From NCBI GenBank assembly GCA_016839055.1, contig JAEKNX010000007.1, positions 1-64,000 of the forward strand: DNA of 64,000 nucleotides, read 5' to 3'. Below are positions 42,959-52,649 of the stretch, one piece after another. Positions within the stretch are counted from its first letter, which is position 1. The number at the start of each line of letters is the position of its first letter. The notes beneath the pieces are model-generated. The model ran no database searches. It saw nothing but the letters and a program-made list of their open reading frames with translations, and was not told the DNA's origin. Position numbers and translations under genes: made by a program. This DNA is from Spirochaetales bacterium. GTDB taxonomy: Bacteria; Spirochaetota; Spirochaetia; UBA9216.

Positions 42959-44353
42959 TTGTTTGTAGAAGTTTTCAGCATAGTAATCGCGTTTTGTGTT
43001 TTTATCATTGTATGGAACGGAAGAAGGTATCTGAAAGACAATTATTTGCTGCTGTTAGGTCTGGCTTATCTGTTTATCGGTTTCATTGATTTACTCCATG
43101 TTGCCGGCTATAAGGGAATGAGTATTTTCAGAGACTATGATTATTATGCGAATCAGTTCTGGATAGCCGGACGAGGCATTGAGGCAGTTTCTTTTCTGTC
43201 AGGTATATTGCTGATTAGTCGGAAGAAAACTTTGCCGATTGCGAGCGTTCTAACCGTTTATGCTGTTGTGACCGGAGGGCTGGTTTACTCAATTCTATTC
43301 TCAGACATATTCCCCGAATGTTTTATTGAAGGGGAGGGCCAGACTTCTTTTAAATTAATGAGCGAGTATGTAATAATTTTAATTCTTTTATTAACGTTGT
43401 TTCTGGTTATTAAGAAACGTAACAGATTTGCGGGGAATACCTTCGTTTATATATTGATATCAATTCTTTTTACAATTATTTCAGAGTTCGCATTTATGTT
43501 TTATATCAGTAATTATGGCTTTTCCAATATGGTAGGACATTATGCAAAGATAGTATCTTTCTACTTTATTTACAGGGCGATAATCCGTAAGAATATTCTT
43601 GAGCCTTATGACAGTATTTTCAGGGAACTAAATGTTAAGACCGAAACGCTGGACAAGGCGAATGAAATGAAGACGAGGCTTTTCACTATTATATCACATG
43701 ATCTGACAGGTCCGTTGGCAGGAGTTACCGGTGCAGCAGGCACTCTGGATGACAATTTTGAAGAATTATCTGATATTCAGAGGAAAGAACTGGTTTCCGA
43801 ACTGAGGAAGGCTGTTGAGGGCACCGAAGGGATGATTGAAGATCTGCTTGCCTGGTCTAAAATAGAGATCGGGGGCCATCAGCTCAGGCAGGCTGTGTAT
43901 AATCTTGAAATGTTGCTTGAGGAAGTCCTGAGGCCAATCCTGCCTTCCTTATTAATGAAGGATATTAAGCTTGAATTGCTGCTAAAAAATCCTGAACTGC
44001 TGCAGATAAATGTTGACAGAGATACATTCTTCATAATTATCAGAAATATCCTTTCAAACTCATTGAAGTTCTCCACATCAGGCTCGGTTATCATTCTTTC
44101 TGCGGAAACTGAGAATTCTGAAGTCATAATAAGGATAAAAGACAATGGCAGTGGAATGAACTTCAATGAGGAAATTTTTTTGAATCCGGTTAATAGTTCA
44201 TCGCGGGGAACCGCAAATGAAAAAGGAACAGGACTTGGCCTGTATATGATAAATAAATATATGAGGGAGAACGACGGTACGGTAAATATTGAAAGCAGCC
44301 CGGGTGCCGGAACCACTGTAACTCTGACATTTCCCTCTCCGCTTGAAGACTAA
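42959..44353 (+). pseudogene. 3' fragment of IS-split membrane sensor histidine kinase
   Basis: This carries the rest of a MASE3-like sensor kinase: about six further membrane helices (FVEVFSIVIAFCVFIIVW through about residue 210), then a HisKA segment with LFTIISHDLTGPLAG. The predicted phosphoacceptor is the His of ISHDLTGP. The ATPase part has NILSNSLKFS, DNGSGM and GTGLGLYMI. All kinase motifs are intact. The frame lacks its native start. A TTG at 42959, with GGAAG from the IS end eight bases ahead, could still allow translation of a protein missing one membrane helix. Without that it is a pseudogene. A terminator follows. Confidence 0.88.
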
Positions 44354-44355
44354 AA

Positions 44356-44380
44356 AGGACGGCCTCAATCAGGCCGTCCT
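44356..44380. terminator. Bidirectional intrinsic terminator
   Basis: AGGACGGCCT / AGGCCGTCCT, perfect 10-bp stem with a CAATC loop, flanked by A-runs on both sides. It separates the kinase fragment from the convergent oxidoreductase gene. Confidence 0.85.
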
Positions 44381-44402
44381 AAAAAAATCATATCAGTGAA
44401 AC

Positions 44403-46202
44403 TTATAAAGCTTTCTTGTATGCCTCAATAAACTTTTTCTCAATTCCGAGCTCTTCAAGTTTTTCGATTGTCGGTCTGCCTAGTTCATCCCAGCCGCGGT
44501 AGGAGTAATATTCATCCATGGCTTTGTCGAAAGCCTCTTTTGTGTAGGCGATATCCTTTGGAGGTCCCGCCTTTAAAAGTTCCTTGTGAAAGCGTCCTGG
44601 AAGCTTGTCTTCCTTACGGTCGAAGCCAGCCATGATGTTGAACATCCGCTGCAGGTTGAAGATCCTCTCTCCGGTTTTGTAGATCTTGTCGGCCGGCCAT
44701 GCTCCGCCGTAAGACAGCTCGAAGAGGCGGCCGAGGGTTTCGTCGTTAATCGGCCAGAAGTCGCACACGCCCATCGAGAACTTGCAGAACTGGGAGTTCT
44801 GCATATCGGCGACGAGTTTTCCCTTTCCCTCGAAGGAGAATGGATCTAGTTCACCCCATGCCTCCTCGGCAATCGGGTATGCTGACATGTGGCATCCGCC
44901 GCGTGGGGCGGTTACATAGGCAATTCCCATTGACCATGATCCGCGGGGATCGTAGCCCGGCAGCTCAAGGCCCTTGACCTGAATTGCGTAATCCTCTCCG
45001 CCGTATTTTCCCGACAGTGCTTTTGAGCCGAGGGCTGCCTCATCGCCTATTCCGTCTCTATTGGCTATTTTGGTCAGCATGTCTATGACTGCATCGATTT
45101 CTCCGAATTTGATCCCGAAGTCATGAAGGCCCTTCTCGGTCATCTCCATCATATAGGCTATTGTTCCGCCTGCTGAAATCGTATCGAGTCCGAGATCGTC
45201 ACAAATCGAATTGAATTCAATGACTTTTTCCCTGTTTCCGATGCCCAGTGATGAGCCTCCAAGGACTATGCTCTCGTATTCCGGACCCTCAACCGAAGCC
45301 GCTCCGTCAACAACGTAGTTTCCACAGGCTATTCCACAGGAGAAACAACCTTTCTTGTTTTTTCTGACATCCTTGAATGACTGGCCATTGATTTTTTCGG
45401 CATCTTCGAATCTTCCTTCCTGAAAGTTTCTGGTTGGAAGCAGCCCCGATTCCTGGCTGTAATCCACAAGGCAGGAAGTTCCGAGGTCGTAGATCTCGTT
45501 GTCATCAGAAGTGACCTCATCTCTTGTTGTTACTTCCTTCGAATATTTCATCAGCCCTTCAATGTCTTTTACTGAAACACCGAGCTTGCCGCGAATTGCT
45601 ATTGCCTTCAGGTTTTTGCTTCCCATTACTGCGGCAATTCCACCGCGGCCGAGCTGGCGGTATTTCTCAGATGATATACAGGCATAGGGGACGAGATTTT
45701 CACCTGCGGGGCCTATTGCGAGCACCTTCAGCTCATCATCACCTATTTCTTCCTTGAGTTTCGCGTCCACCGCGAAGGTTCCGAGACCTTTGAGGAAGGC
45801 GGCGTCCCTTATTTCGACTTTCTTGTCGGTGATATAGAGGTACGAAAGCTTTTCAGCCTTTCCAATTATTTCTACAGCGTCATAGCCGGTGTATTTAAGC
45901 TCTGCTCCTGTGTGGCCGCCGACGGAACCGTCGCTTATTGTTCCCGAGAGAGGAGACTTTGTTGTCATTGCAAGCTTTGATGAGCAACTAACTATGGTTC
46001 CGCCCATGACCGATGTTGTAATAACAACCTTGTTCTCAGGAGAGAGGGGGTCGGTTGCCGGATCGAAGTTTTCCATCAGAATACGTGAACCGAGGCCTTT
46101 CTGACCCGTATAGAGTTCTACCCACTCCACGGGAGTTTTTTCATCGGCGATAACGGATGAAGAAAGATTAATTTTAAGATACTTACCCATTAAGCTGTTC
46201 AT
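44403..46202 (-). CDS. Aldehyde:ferredoxin oxidoreductase family protein
   Basis: A 599-residue tungsto/molybdopterin enzyme. The N-terminal pterin-binding domain (MGKYLKINLSS; YTGQKGLGSRIL; PLSGTISDGSVGGH) is followed by a CxxCxxxC set at Cys286, Cys289 and Cys293 (CFSCGIACGN). A cysteine-containing segment near residue 497 (FCKFSMGVC) completes the [4Fe-4S] site. Relatives oxidise aldehydes to acids with ferredoxin as acceptor; many have unknown substrates. The ATG at 46202 overlaps the stop of the polyferredoxin gene (ATGA), so both are co-translated as an enzyme/electron-carrier pair, in the manner of YdhV/YdhY. Confidence 0.9.
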   Translation of the reverse strand: MNSLMGKYLKINLSSSVIADEKTPVEWVELYTGQKGLGSRILMENFDPATDPLSPENKVVITTSVMGGTIVSCSSKLAMTTKSPLSGTISDGSVGGHTGAELKYTGYDAVEIIGKAEKLSYLYITDKKVEIRDAAFLKGLGTFAVDAKLKEEIGDDELKVLAIGPAGENLVPYACISSEKYRQLGRGGIAAVMGSKNLKAIAIRGKLGVSVKDIEGLMKYSKEVTTRDEVTSDDNEIYDLGTSCLVDYSQESGLLPTRNFQEGRFEDAEKINGQSFKDVRKNKKGCFSCGIACGNYVVDGAASVEGPEYESIVLGGSSLGIGNREKVIEFNSICDDLGLDTISAGGTIAYMMEMTEKGLHDFGIKFGEIDAVIDMLTKIANRDGIGDEAALGSKALSGKYGGEDYAIQVKGLELPGYDPRGSWSMGIAYVTAPRGGCHMSAYPIAEEAWGELDPFSFEGKGKLVADMQNSQFCKFSMGVCDFWPINDETLGRLFELSYGGAWPADKIYKTGERIFNLQRMFNIMAGFDRKEDKLPGRFHKELLKAGPPKDIAYTKEAFDKAMDEYYSYRGWDELGRPTIEKLEELGIEKKFIEAYKKAL

Positions 46203-46606
46203 ACTGCGGCCCCTTTTTTCTGTCTGAGAGAGATGACCCCTTTGGGGCACCATTCGATACACTTCGGTTCTCCTCCGCAGAGGTCGCAGATGGTTGATTT
46301 TTTCTCATTAAGGAAGATGATTTTAGTCGGGCAGTTTGTAACACAGGTATTGCAGCCGATGCATTTCTCCGGATCGACAATCATCCATTTCCCGTTGTTG
46401 CTGATTGCTCCCTCCGGGCAGACTTTTTCACATTTTTTACAGAAAATACAGCTTTTTGAAGCAATTTTAATTCCATCGTCATTATAATCATGTATCATCT
46501 TGAGTCTGGCTTTCTCAGGATTGAAAACGTCATAGTGACTGGCCGAACATGCGAGCTGGCATAATTTGCAGCCTGTACATTTTGAAAGGTCAAATTTTAA
46601 AGGCAT
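46199..46606 (-). CDS. Four-cluster [4Fe-4S] ferredoxin subunit
   Basis: A 135-residue iron-sulfur protein with four cysteine groups: CTGCKLCQLAC, CIFCKKCEKVC, CIGCNTCVTNC and CDLCGGEPKCIEWC. The last has the longer CxxC...C spacing seen in DmsB/HycB-type subunits. It can carry up to four [4Fe-4S] clusters and most likely passes electrons to or from the oxidoreductase encoded directly downstream. AAGGAGG seven bases ahead sets the start at 46606. It has no membrane anchor or Tat signal, so it acts in the cytoplasm. Confidence 0.9.
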   Translation of the reverse strand: MPLKFDLSKCTGCKLCQLACSASHYDVFNPEKARLKMIHDYNDDGIKIASKSCIFCKKCEKVCPEGAISNNGKWMIVDPEKCIGCNTCVTNCPTKIIFLNEKKSTICDLCGGEPKCIEWCPKGVISLRQKKGAAV

Positions 46607-46850
46607 AAATCCTCCTTGGATTTTTCTCCTTTTCAATAATGGAAGGCAGTCTCGTTTCCAATACTACCCGGCGGCCAGACTCCATAGATGCTTTAGCTGC
46701 ATCCTCAGGAGAACAGGCTCGGAGAGTTTATATTATTATAGATCAACAATTTATCTTTGCAATTCTATATTTTAGGTTTTAGAATAATAACACTCTGAAG
46801 TCAGAACCATGCCATAGATCTATGTTATATAACATTATAAGGTGAATGTT

Positions 46851-47054
46851 ATGATCAAGGTAAATGGGAAATTATTAGAGTGGCGGCCGAATATTACATT
46901 TGCTGATATTTACAGGCAGATCGGGTATACCCTTAAGAACCCGAGAGTGATTGTCAGAATAAACGGTGAAGCAGTTGCAAAGACAGAGAGATCGGGATTC
47001 ATTATCCCGGATGAGTCCGATATAGAAGTAATAAACACCCTGTGCGGAGGTTGA
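46851..47054 (+). CDS. MoaD/ThiS-like sulfur carrier
   Basis: A 67-residue ubiquitin-fold protein. It opens MIKVNGKLLEWRPNITFADIYRQIG and ends LCGG, the diglycine tail that is adenylated and thiocarboxylated in sulfur carriers. It starts at ATG 46851 with AAGGTGA five bases ahead. It is encoded divergent from the aldehyde:ferredoxin oxidoreductase pair, so a role in supplying sulfur for its pterin cofactor is attractive. Thiamine or another sulfur pathway is possible too. A YidC-like gene follows after 6 nt, which is an odd neighbour. No moeB/thiF-like activating enzyme is in the window. Confidence 0.75.
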   Translation: MIKVNGKLLEWRPNITFADIYRQIGYTLKNPRVIVRINGEAVAKTERSGFIIPDESDIEVINTLCGG

Positions 47055-47060
47055 TAGATA

Positions 47061-48731
47061 ATGAATAAGAAGATATGGCTAACAGGTGCTCTTTCAATCC
47101 TGGTTATATTTGCAACAGTTTTTATTTATAAAAATTTTATCATGGAAGAACCTGTCCCGGTTGAACCGCCGATTCCTGTTCCCTCCGAAGCCGTTCAAAG
47201 CAGTGCCTCTAATTATATTTCACTCTCCGATGGGCTTAAGCGTGAGATAGAATACTCCAATGATATTTTCACTGTGATCTTCTCAACTGACGGCGGCAAG
47301 ATGACTTCGCTGAGGCTTAACAACTACAGGGACGAAACAGCCGGAACGGTCGAGATGATATTCTCCGGTGACAGCGGACTCTATCCGTTCAGCATCCATC
47401 CCGGGAACTTTGAAACCCCGGAGATAAACGGCATATTTGACGGAAGACTTCGGGGTGATATGGTTATCTTTACCGGTGATTTTTCAAATGAGTCCGGGCA
47501 GGTTTTTACAATTACAAAGACTTACAGCTTCGCCCCCGGCAGCTACATGCTTCAGTTTGACCTCAAGCTCGAATCGGCGGAGGGTCAGCTTCCGATGGGA
47601 GACGGGACTCATCTCTATTCTCTCGGTTTCGGCCCGCAGCTCGGCCCGGAGATTGAAAAGATGAACCGGGGCTATATTTACCGTTACTACTGCCTGAATG
47701 ACGGGGGCGTGAAAAGAAATATCGCGGTTCCCGCGGAAGACGGTTATCTCTCTCTTGAGACTCCCTATAGCTGGCTTGGGATCGAAGGCCGGTATTTTAC
47801 CTACCTGACTATTCCTGCCTTCGACTCCTATCATCCTGCCTGGGATGAGAGAGATGCCGATGGAATCTTTAAGCGTAATTCCTATTACCTTCAGAGGCTT
47901 GCGGGTGAGGCTTCAGGCTTGGTTTCAGATCGTTACTATATGTATTTTGGTCCGAAGGATGAATCCATACTAAGGAGCTTCAACAGTCCTGAGACGAACG
48001 CATTCGCGCTCTCCGGTCTGCAGCTTGATCTAGCATCAGGCCGGACCGGGATAGTCCAGAGGCTGTCCCAGGGCGTGAAGGTTGTGCTGAGGACGCTAAA
48101 CAGGGTAATTCCTAACTACGGAATAGATATCATTCTGTTCGCCCTCCTGATTCAGGTGATAATTTTTCCTATTTCCAAGAAAACCTATAGGAATTCTATC
48201 AGGATGCAGCTGCTTGGACCCGAAATAGGCAGACTCCGGAAGAAACTGAAATATAATCAGAACAAGATGAATCAGGAAATAGCCAAACTCTTTGAAGAGA
48301 ATGATGTAAAGCCAAGGTCGAGTATGCTTCCGTTTATCATTCATCTTCCTTTCTTTATTCTCCTGTACGTGCTGCTGCTGACGGATGTTGATTTCAGGCT
48401 GGCGGCTTTCATTCCAGGCTGGATATCAGATATCTCGCTTCCTGAGCATATTTTTGATTTCTCTCCCGCGGCCATGCCGATAACATCCTGGGATAAGATT
48501 CGTGTCCTGCCGATTATAGTGCTGGCAGTCTCTCTGATACAGTCCAGATATGTTCAGGCTCCCGAAGATTCTATCGGTAGTATGAGGGTAATGTCCTACC
48601 TTCTTCCTATAGTGATGTTTATTGTAATTTACAATATGCCTGCCGGAACCGTCCTGTACTGGCTTACTATGACGGCGACGAATCTTCTTTTACAGTGGAG
48701 AATAAAGACTAAATATGCGCCTGCGAAATAA
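47061..48731 (+). CDS. Divergent YidC/Oxa1-family membrane insertase
   Basis: A 556-residue protein with the Gram-negative YidC layout: an N-terminal membrane anchor (7-25), a Pro-rich linker, a large periplasmic beta-domain (about 52-335) and five C-terminal helices. FPISKKTYRNSIRMQLLGPEI, PFIIHLPFFILLYVLLL and PAGTVLYWLTMTATNLL match the insertase core. The arginine in the groove of typical YidC (Arg366 in E. coli) is replaced by Gln365 in LLIQVIIFPIS. It is not next to rpmH/rnpA, where the main yidC normally lies, so it is probably a specialised paralogue. A CGGAGG site precedes the ATG. The downstream transporter gene overlaps its end by 17 nt. Confidence 0.85.
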   Translation: MNKKIWLTGALSILVIFATVFIYKNFIMEEPVPVEPPIPVPSEAVQSSASNYISLSDGLKREIEYSNDIFTVIFSTDGGKMTSLRLNNYRDETAGTVEMIFSGDSGLYPFSIHPGNFETPEINGIFDGRLRGDMVIFTGDFSNESGQVFTITKTYSFAPGSYMLQFDLKLESAEGQLPMGDGTHLYSLGFGPQLGPEIEKMNRGYIYRYYCLNDGGVKRNIAVPAEDGYLSLETPYSWLGIEGRYFTYLTIPAFDSYHPAWDERDADGIFKRNSYYLQRLAGEASGLVSDRYYMYFGPKDESILRSFNSPETNAFALSGLQLDLASGRTGIVQRLSQGVKVVLRTLNRVIPNYGIDIILFALLIQVIIFPISKKTYRNSIRMQLLGPEIGRLRKKLKYNQNKMNQEIAKLFEENDVKPRSSMLPFIIHLPFFILLYVLLLTDVDFRLAAFIPGWISDISLPEHIFDFSPAAMPITSWDKIRVLPIIVLAVSLIQSRYVQAPEDSIGSMRVMSYLLPIVMFIVIYNMPAGTVLYWLTMTATNLLLQWRIKTKYAPAK

Positions 48732-49623
48732 TAAAATTCTCATCGCCGATCTAATGATTCTGCTTTCCGCTCTTCTTTGGGGCGGAGAATATGTTGTAGT
48801 GAAAGACATGGTTGAATATATGCCGCCGAACTGGATTAACGCTTTCAGGTTCATAGCGGCGGCCGTAATTCTGTATCCCTTTATCAGAAAGCGGATTAAA
48901 CTTGCCGGAGCCGGTGAACTCAAGGCGGGACTTCTTCTAGGTTTCTTCATGTTCGGCGGTTTTACTGCTCAGACTATAGGTATTCAGTATACAACCGCCG
49001 CAAAGTCCGGGTTTCTCACCTCAACCTACGTCATAATGGTTCCGTTCATTTACTGGCTCATTCGACGTAGTTTTCCGGGGATTAAATCCCTTGTAAGCGC
49101 AGTTCTTTGTATTCTCGGTATCTCCTTCATCTCTCTCGATGGGGATCTGGGGCTGAACCCGGGGGACATGCTGACAGTACTCGCGGCTTTCTTTTTCAGC
49201 CTCAGCATTATCGGTTTTGATTACTATGCCAAGAAGTATGATCCGCTGAACCTGACTTTTATCGAGATGCTCTTCGGAGGGCTTTTGTCGCTTGTTCTGG
49301 CCCTGATTTTTGAACCGGTTCCAACTGGAATAAACTGGGGCGCTCTGGAAATTTTCCAGATTCTGTACCTGATAATTCTCGGCTCGCTTGCATGCCACCT
49401 CCTTTCAAATGTGGCCATGAAATGGGCGGAATCCTCGCACGCGTCGATTCTCTGGTCGCTGGAGTCGGTTTTTGCCCTGATTTTCGGCATAATCTTCCTG
49501 CATGAAGGGCTCACAGCCCAGAGTGTCATAGGATTTGCCCTTGTTTTTGCGGCGGTAATTGTGAGTGAAACAGGGAATATTCATATAGTAGAAAAAGTAG
49601 AAAAAACCGGGGCAGATAGGTAA
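48715..49623 (+). CDS. EamA/DMT-family transporter
   Basis: A 302-residue membrane protein with ten predicted helices in two EamA repeats: LLSALLWGGEYVVVKDMVEYMPP...FRF in the first and IIGFDYYAKKYDPLNLTFIEMLFGG in the second. It likely exports or imports a small metabolite such as an amino acid or nucleotide-derived compound; the substrate is unknown. The gene starts within the last codons of the YidC-like gene, so expression is coupled. An intrinsic terminator follows at 49695. Confidence 0.88.
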   Translation: MRLRNNKILIADLMILLSALLWGGEYVVVKDMVEYMPPNWINAFRFIAAAVILYPFIRKRIKLAGAGELKAGLLLGFFMFGGFTAQTIGIQYTTAAKSGFLTSTYVIMVPFIYWLIRRSFPGIKSLVSAVLCILGISFISLDGDLGLNPGDMLTVLAAFFFSLSIIGFDYYAKKYDPLNLTFIEMLFGGLLSLVLALIFEPVPTGINWGALEIFQILYLIILGSLACHLLSNVAMKWAESSHASILWSLESVFALIFGIIFLHEGLTAQSVIGFALVFAAVIVSETGNIHIVEKVEKTGADR

Positions 49624-49694
49624 ACTTCGAACATCTGTTCCAAGTCGCGGGACATTTACAAGATCAAAACTTTATATTACAGTTAATTCATCAA

Positions 49695-49740
49695 CCGAAG
49701 CCCCGGTAAAATAATTCCCGGGGCTTCGGAAGTGTTTTTG
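49695..49740 (+). terminator. Intrinsic terminator
   Basis: CCGAAGCCCCGG (49695-49706) pairs perfectly with CCGGGGCTTCGG (49718-49729), followed after AAGTG by a T-run. It ends the operon before proC. Confidence 0.85.
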
Positions 49741-49807
49741 GCGATATTCCGCTGTGTATTTAAAATCGAAAGCGCAGCTATAAAAACTTCAACACAGGTG
49801 GTACCTT

Positions 49808-50596
49808 ATGCTGAGAATTGGTTTTCTCGGTGCCGGTAATATGGCCTTCGCGCTTGCCGGCGCTGTTTCAGAAAAGATGAATGATACTGTAATAATCCCT
49901 TATGATATAAGCCGTGACAGGCTTGAGCTATTCGCATCGAGTTTTCCGAATGTACAGCCTGCAGGCTCTGCCGAAGAGCTCGCCGAGGGCTGTGATGTCC
50001 TCTTTCTTTCTGTAAAACCTCAGATGATGAGGGACGCTATTTCTTCATTTAAAGAGTTCAGCGGACTGGCCCTCTCAATCGCCGCCGGGCTGAAGCTCTC
50101 GTTCTTTGAAGAGCTAATGCCCCGGGCGAGGGTTGTAAGGGTAATGCCTAACACCCCCTGTCTTGTCGGCGAGATGGCTGCCGGATATTCTGCCGGAAGC
50201 CGGGTAACCAAAGACGATCTTGCCCTGACTGCAAGACTGCTTGAGGCTGCGGGCCGAGCTGTTTTTGTTGAAGAGGAAATGCTCGATGCAGTAACAGGAA
50301 TCTCCGGTTCGGGACCGGCTTACTTTGCCCGGATAGCCGAGGCATTCATAGATGCCGGGATAGATGCCGGTTTAAAGCCGGAGCTCGCCCGTGAGCTTAC
50401 TCTTCAAACCATGAAGGGAACCGCGGCGCTTCTTCAGGAGAAAAATATGAGTCCCAAAGAACTTGTTGCCATGGTTAGTTCTCCCGGCGGAACGACGGTA
50501 GCCGGAAGAGCAGTACTTGAAGCATCGGACTATCGCGCAATAGTCGCCGAGACAGTGAGCAAGACAATAGAACGCAGTAAGGAACTAGGCAAATGA
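49808..50596 (+). CDS. proC: Pyrroline-5-carboxylate reductase
   Basis: A 262-residue enzyme for the last step of proline synthesis. The NADPH-binding loop is GFLGAGNMAFALAG. RVMPNTPCLVGEMAAGYSAG and the C-terminal signature SGSGPAYFARIAEAFIDAG and SPGGTTVAGRAVLE are all present. It heads a proC-proA-proB operon. Its last four bases overlap the proA start (ATGA), so the three proteins are co-translated. Length and motifs are normal for the family. Confidence 0.95.
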   Translation: MLRIGFLGAGNMAFALAGAVSEKMNDTVIIPYDISRDRLELFASSFPNVQPAGSAEELAEGCDVLFLSVKPQMMRDAISSFKEFSGLALSIAAGLKLSFFEELMPRARVVRVMPNTPCLVGEMAAGYSAGSRVTKDDLALTARLLEAAGRAVFVEEEMLDAVTGISGSGPAYFARIAEAFIDAGIDAGLKPELARELTLQTMKGTAALLQEKNMSPKELVAMVSSPGGTTVAGRAVLEASDYRAIVAETVSKTIERSKELGK

Positions 50597-51870
50597 CCTT
50601 GAAAGAACGAACAGCAAAACTCAAAGAATCATCTTACCGTCTGGCCTTAGCAGGTGAGGAGGACAGGAATAGCGCCCTACTCCGGATTGCCTCGGCTCTC
50701 AGAGAACATAGTGCAGAGATTATTGCCGGTAATATGATGGACCTTCGGGCCGCCGAGGAGACAGAACTCGCCGGGGCGCTTTTAAAGCGTCTTTCATTGA
50801 CGGATGAAAAGATCGAGCAGATGGCCATCGGCCTCGATTCTCTGTCTGAACTTCCAGACCCTCTCGGGCGTGAATCTCTTCACCGCGAGCTCGATGACGG
50901 GCTTGTGCTAAAGAGAGTCAGTGTCCCCATCGGTCTAATTGGAGTTATTTTCGAATCCAGACCGGACGCTCTGGTCCAGATAGCTGGACTATGTCTGAAG
51001 AGCGGCAATGCCGTAATTCTCAAAGGCGGCTCCGAGGCGCTCAATACAAATCGGATACTGGCCGGTCTTATTATAAAAGCCGCCGAATCGGTTTCTCCGG
51101 ACTTTAAAGATACAATAATGCTTGTCGAAAGCCGCGAGGAAATATCATCGCTGCTCGAGATGGATCAGTATATTGACCTGATGATCCCCCGCGGCTCGAA
51201 TCAGCTTGTCCGTTATATAATGGATAATACCAAAATTCCGGTTATGGGACATTCGGACGGAATTTGCCATATTTTTGTTGATGCAGATTCAGATGTCGAA
51301 AAAAGTCTCGAACTCATACGAGATTCAAAATGTCAGTATCCTGCGGTCTGCAACGCGATTGAGACCCTCCTTGTTCATGAATCAGCGGCCGACCTCATCA
51401 TCCCGAAGCTGCCCGGAAAGATGCCGGAAGTAAAGCTACTCGGAGACGAGAGGACAAGGCAGCTGATCGATGTTGAGGCGGCGACGGATGAAGACTGGGA
51501 CACCGAGTATAATGATTATATCCTGTCGGTTAAGGTTGTAAGCGGACTGAAGGAGGCCGTGGAGTTCATTAATACCCACGGAAGCCACCACACCGACTGC
51601 ATTCTCACTTCCAGCAAGTCCAATGCTGATGTATTTATGAAGAGCGTAGATTCAAGTTCGACGATGTGGAACTGTTCCACACGCTTTGCGGACGGTTTCA
51701 GATATGGTTTCGGCGCCGAGGTAGGAATCTCGACAGGGAAAATTCATTCGAGAGGACCGGTAGGTCTGGAAGGCCTGACGATATATAAATATTTTCTCAC
51801 CGGAGACGGACACTGTGTTCAACCCTACGCCGACGGACAGAAGAAGTTTACTCATAAGGATCTGGTATGA
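50593..51870 (+). CDS. proA: Glutamate-5-semialdehyde dehydrogenase (gamma-glutamyl phosphate reductase)
   Basis: A 425-residue aldehyde-dehydrogenase-fold enzyme that reduces glutamyl-5-phosphate with NADPH. IGVIFESRPDALVQIAGLCLKSGNA and LMIPRGSNQLVRYI are family signatures, and the catalytic cysteine sits in YPAVCNAIETLLVH. GFGAEVGISTGKIHSRGPVGLEGL closes the active site. It overlaps proC and proB by 4 nt each (ATGA), an arrangement that favours equal synthesis. All key residues look intact. Confidence 0.95.
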   Translation: MTLKERTAKLKESSYRLALAGEEDRNSALLRIASALREHSAEIIAGNMMDLRAAEETELAGALLKRLSLTDEKIEQMAIGLDSLSELPDPLGRESLHRELDDGLVLKRVSVPIGLIGVIFESRPDALVQIAGLCLKSGNAVILKGGSEALNTNRILAGLIIKAAESVSPDFKDTIMLVESREEISSLLEMDQYIDLMIPRGSNQLVRYIMDNTKIPVMGHSDGICHIFVDADSDVEKSLELIRDSKCQYPAVCNAIETLLVHESAADLIIPKLPGKMPEVKLLGDERTRQLIDVEAATDEDWDTEYNDYILSVKVVSGLKEAVEFINTHGSHHTDCILTSSKSNADVFMKSVDSSSTMWNCSTRFADGFRYGFGAEVGISTGKIHSRGPVGLEGLTIYKYFLTGDGHCVQPYADGQKKFTHKDLV

Positions 51871-52649
51871 AACTGCTTATTAAAATCGGAAGCGCTCTAA
51901 TAAGCCGGGACAACCGGATTGATTATAGCTGGCTCACGAAGAAGGTTGATGAGATTGCCTCTCTCTACAGGGAGGGCGTTCAGCCGATAATAGTCAGCTC
52001 GGGTGCTGTTGCCGCCGGGATGGAAATAAAGAGCCTTCGAAAACGCCCGGTAGACACTATAAGTCTTCAGATGCTCTCCGGTATGGGCCAGGTCAGGCTG
52101 AGCCGCTATTATAAAGACCTGTTCAAGGAAAAGTATATTTTTACCGCCCAGCTGCTGCTGACTCATCATAATTTTGATAATCAGAGCGAAGTTGAAACCA
52201 TAACCAGTATAATAAATCAGTATCTTGAAGAGGGGGTCATTCCAATCATCAATGAGAATGACATGACTAACAAGGAAGAGTTTGATTCCGAAGGCAATTT
52301 TACCGATAACGATATTCTCGCAGCCTTCGTAGCGATATCGGCGGATGTCGACAAGGCGCTGATTCTTACTAATGTTGACGGACTCTACGCAGATGACCCG
52401 AACAACGGAGCCGGCGGGAAACCTCCTGAGCTTATCCGGAACGTAGATAGAATTGATGAGAGGGTACTATCCATGGCGTCGAGCGGTAAGAGTGAGCTGG
52501 GTCTCGGAGGGATGAGATCTAAGATCCTGGCAGCCGAGAAGATAACTTCAAAAGGAATTGAGACAATAGTTGCAAACGGTAATTACTCAATAATAGATAT
52601 AATCGAAAACAAGGTTCCCAGCACAATTTTTTCGGTACCGAAGAGCTGA
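51867..52649 (+). CDS. proB: Glutamate 5-kinase without PUA domain
   Basis: A 260-residue amino-acid-kinase-fold enzyme that phosphorylates glutamate for proline synthesis. IKIGSALISRDN and VSSGAVAAGMEI bind ATP and substrate; NENDMTNKEEF, FTDNDILAAFVAISADVDKALILTNVDGLY and GLGGMRSKILAAEKITSKG complete the site. The protein ends after the kinase domain, whereas the E. coli enzyme (367 residues) has a C-terminal PUA domain. In some family members this shorter form is less sensitive to proline feedback. It is the last gene of the proCAB operon. Confidence 0.95.
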   Translation: MKLLIKIGSALISRDNRIDYSWLTKKVDEIASLYREGVQPIIVSSGAVAAGMEIKSLRKRPVDTISLQMLSGMGQVRLSRYYKDLFKEKYIFTAQLLLTHHNFDNQSEVETITSIINQYLEEGVIPIINENDMTNKEEFDSEGNFTDNDILAAFVAISADVDKALILTNVDGLYADDPNNGAGGKPPELIRNVDRIDERVLSMASSGKSELGLGGMRSKILAAEKITSKGIETIVANGNYSIIDIIENKVPSTIFSVPKS

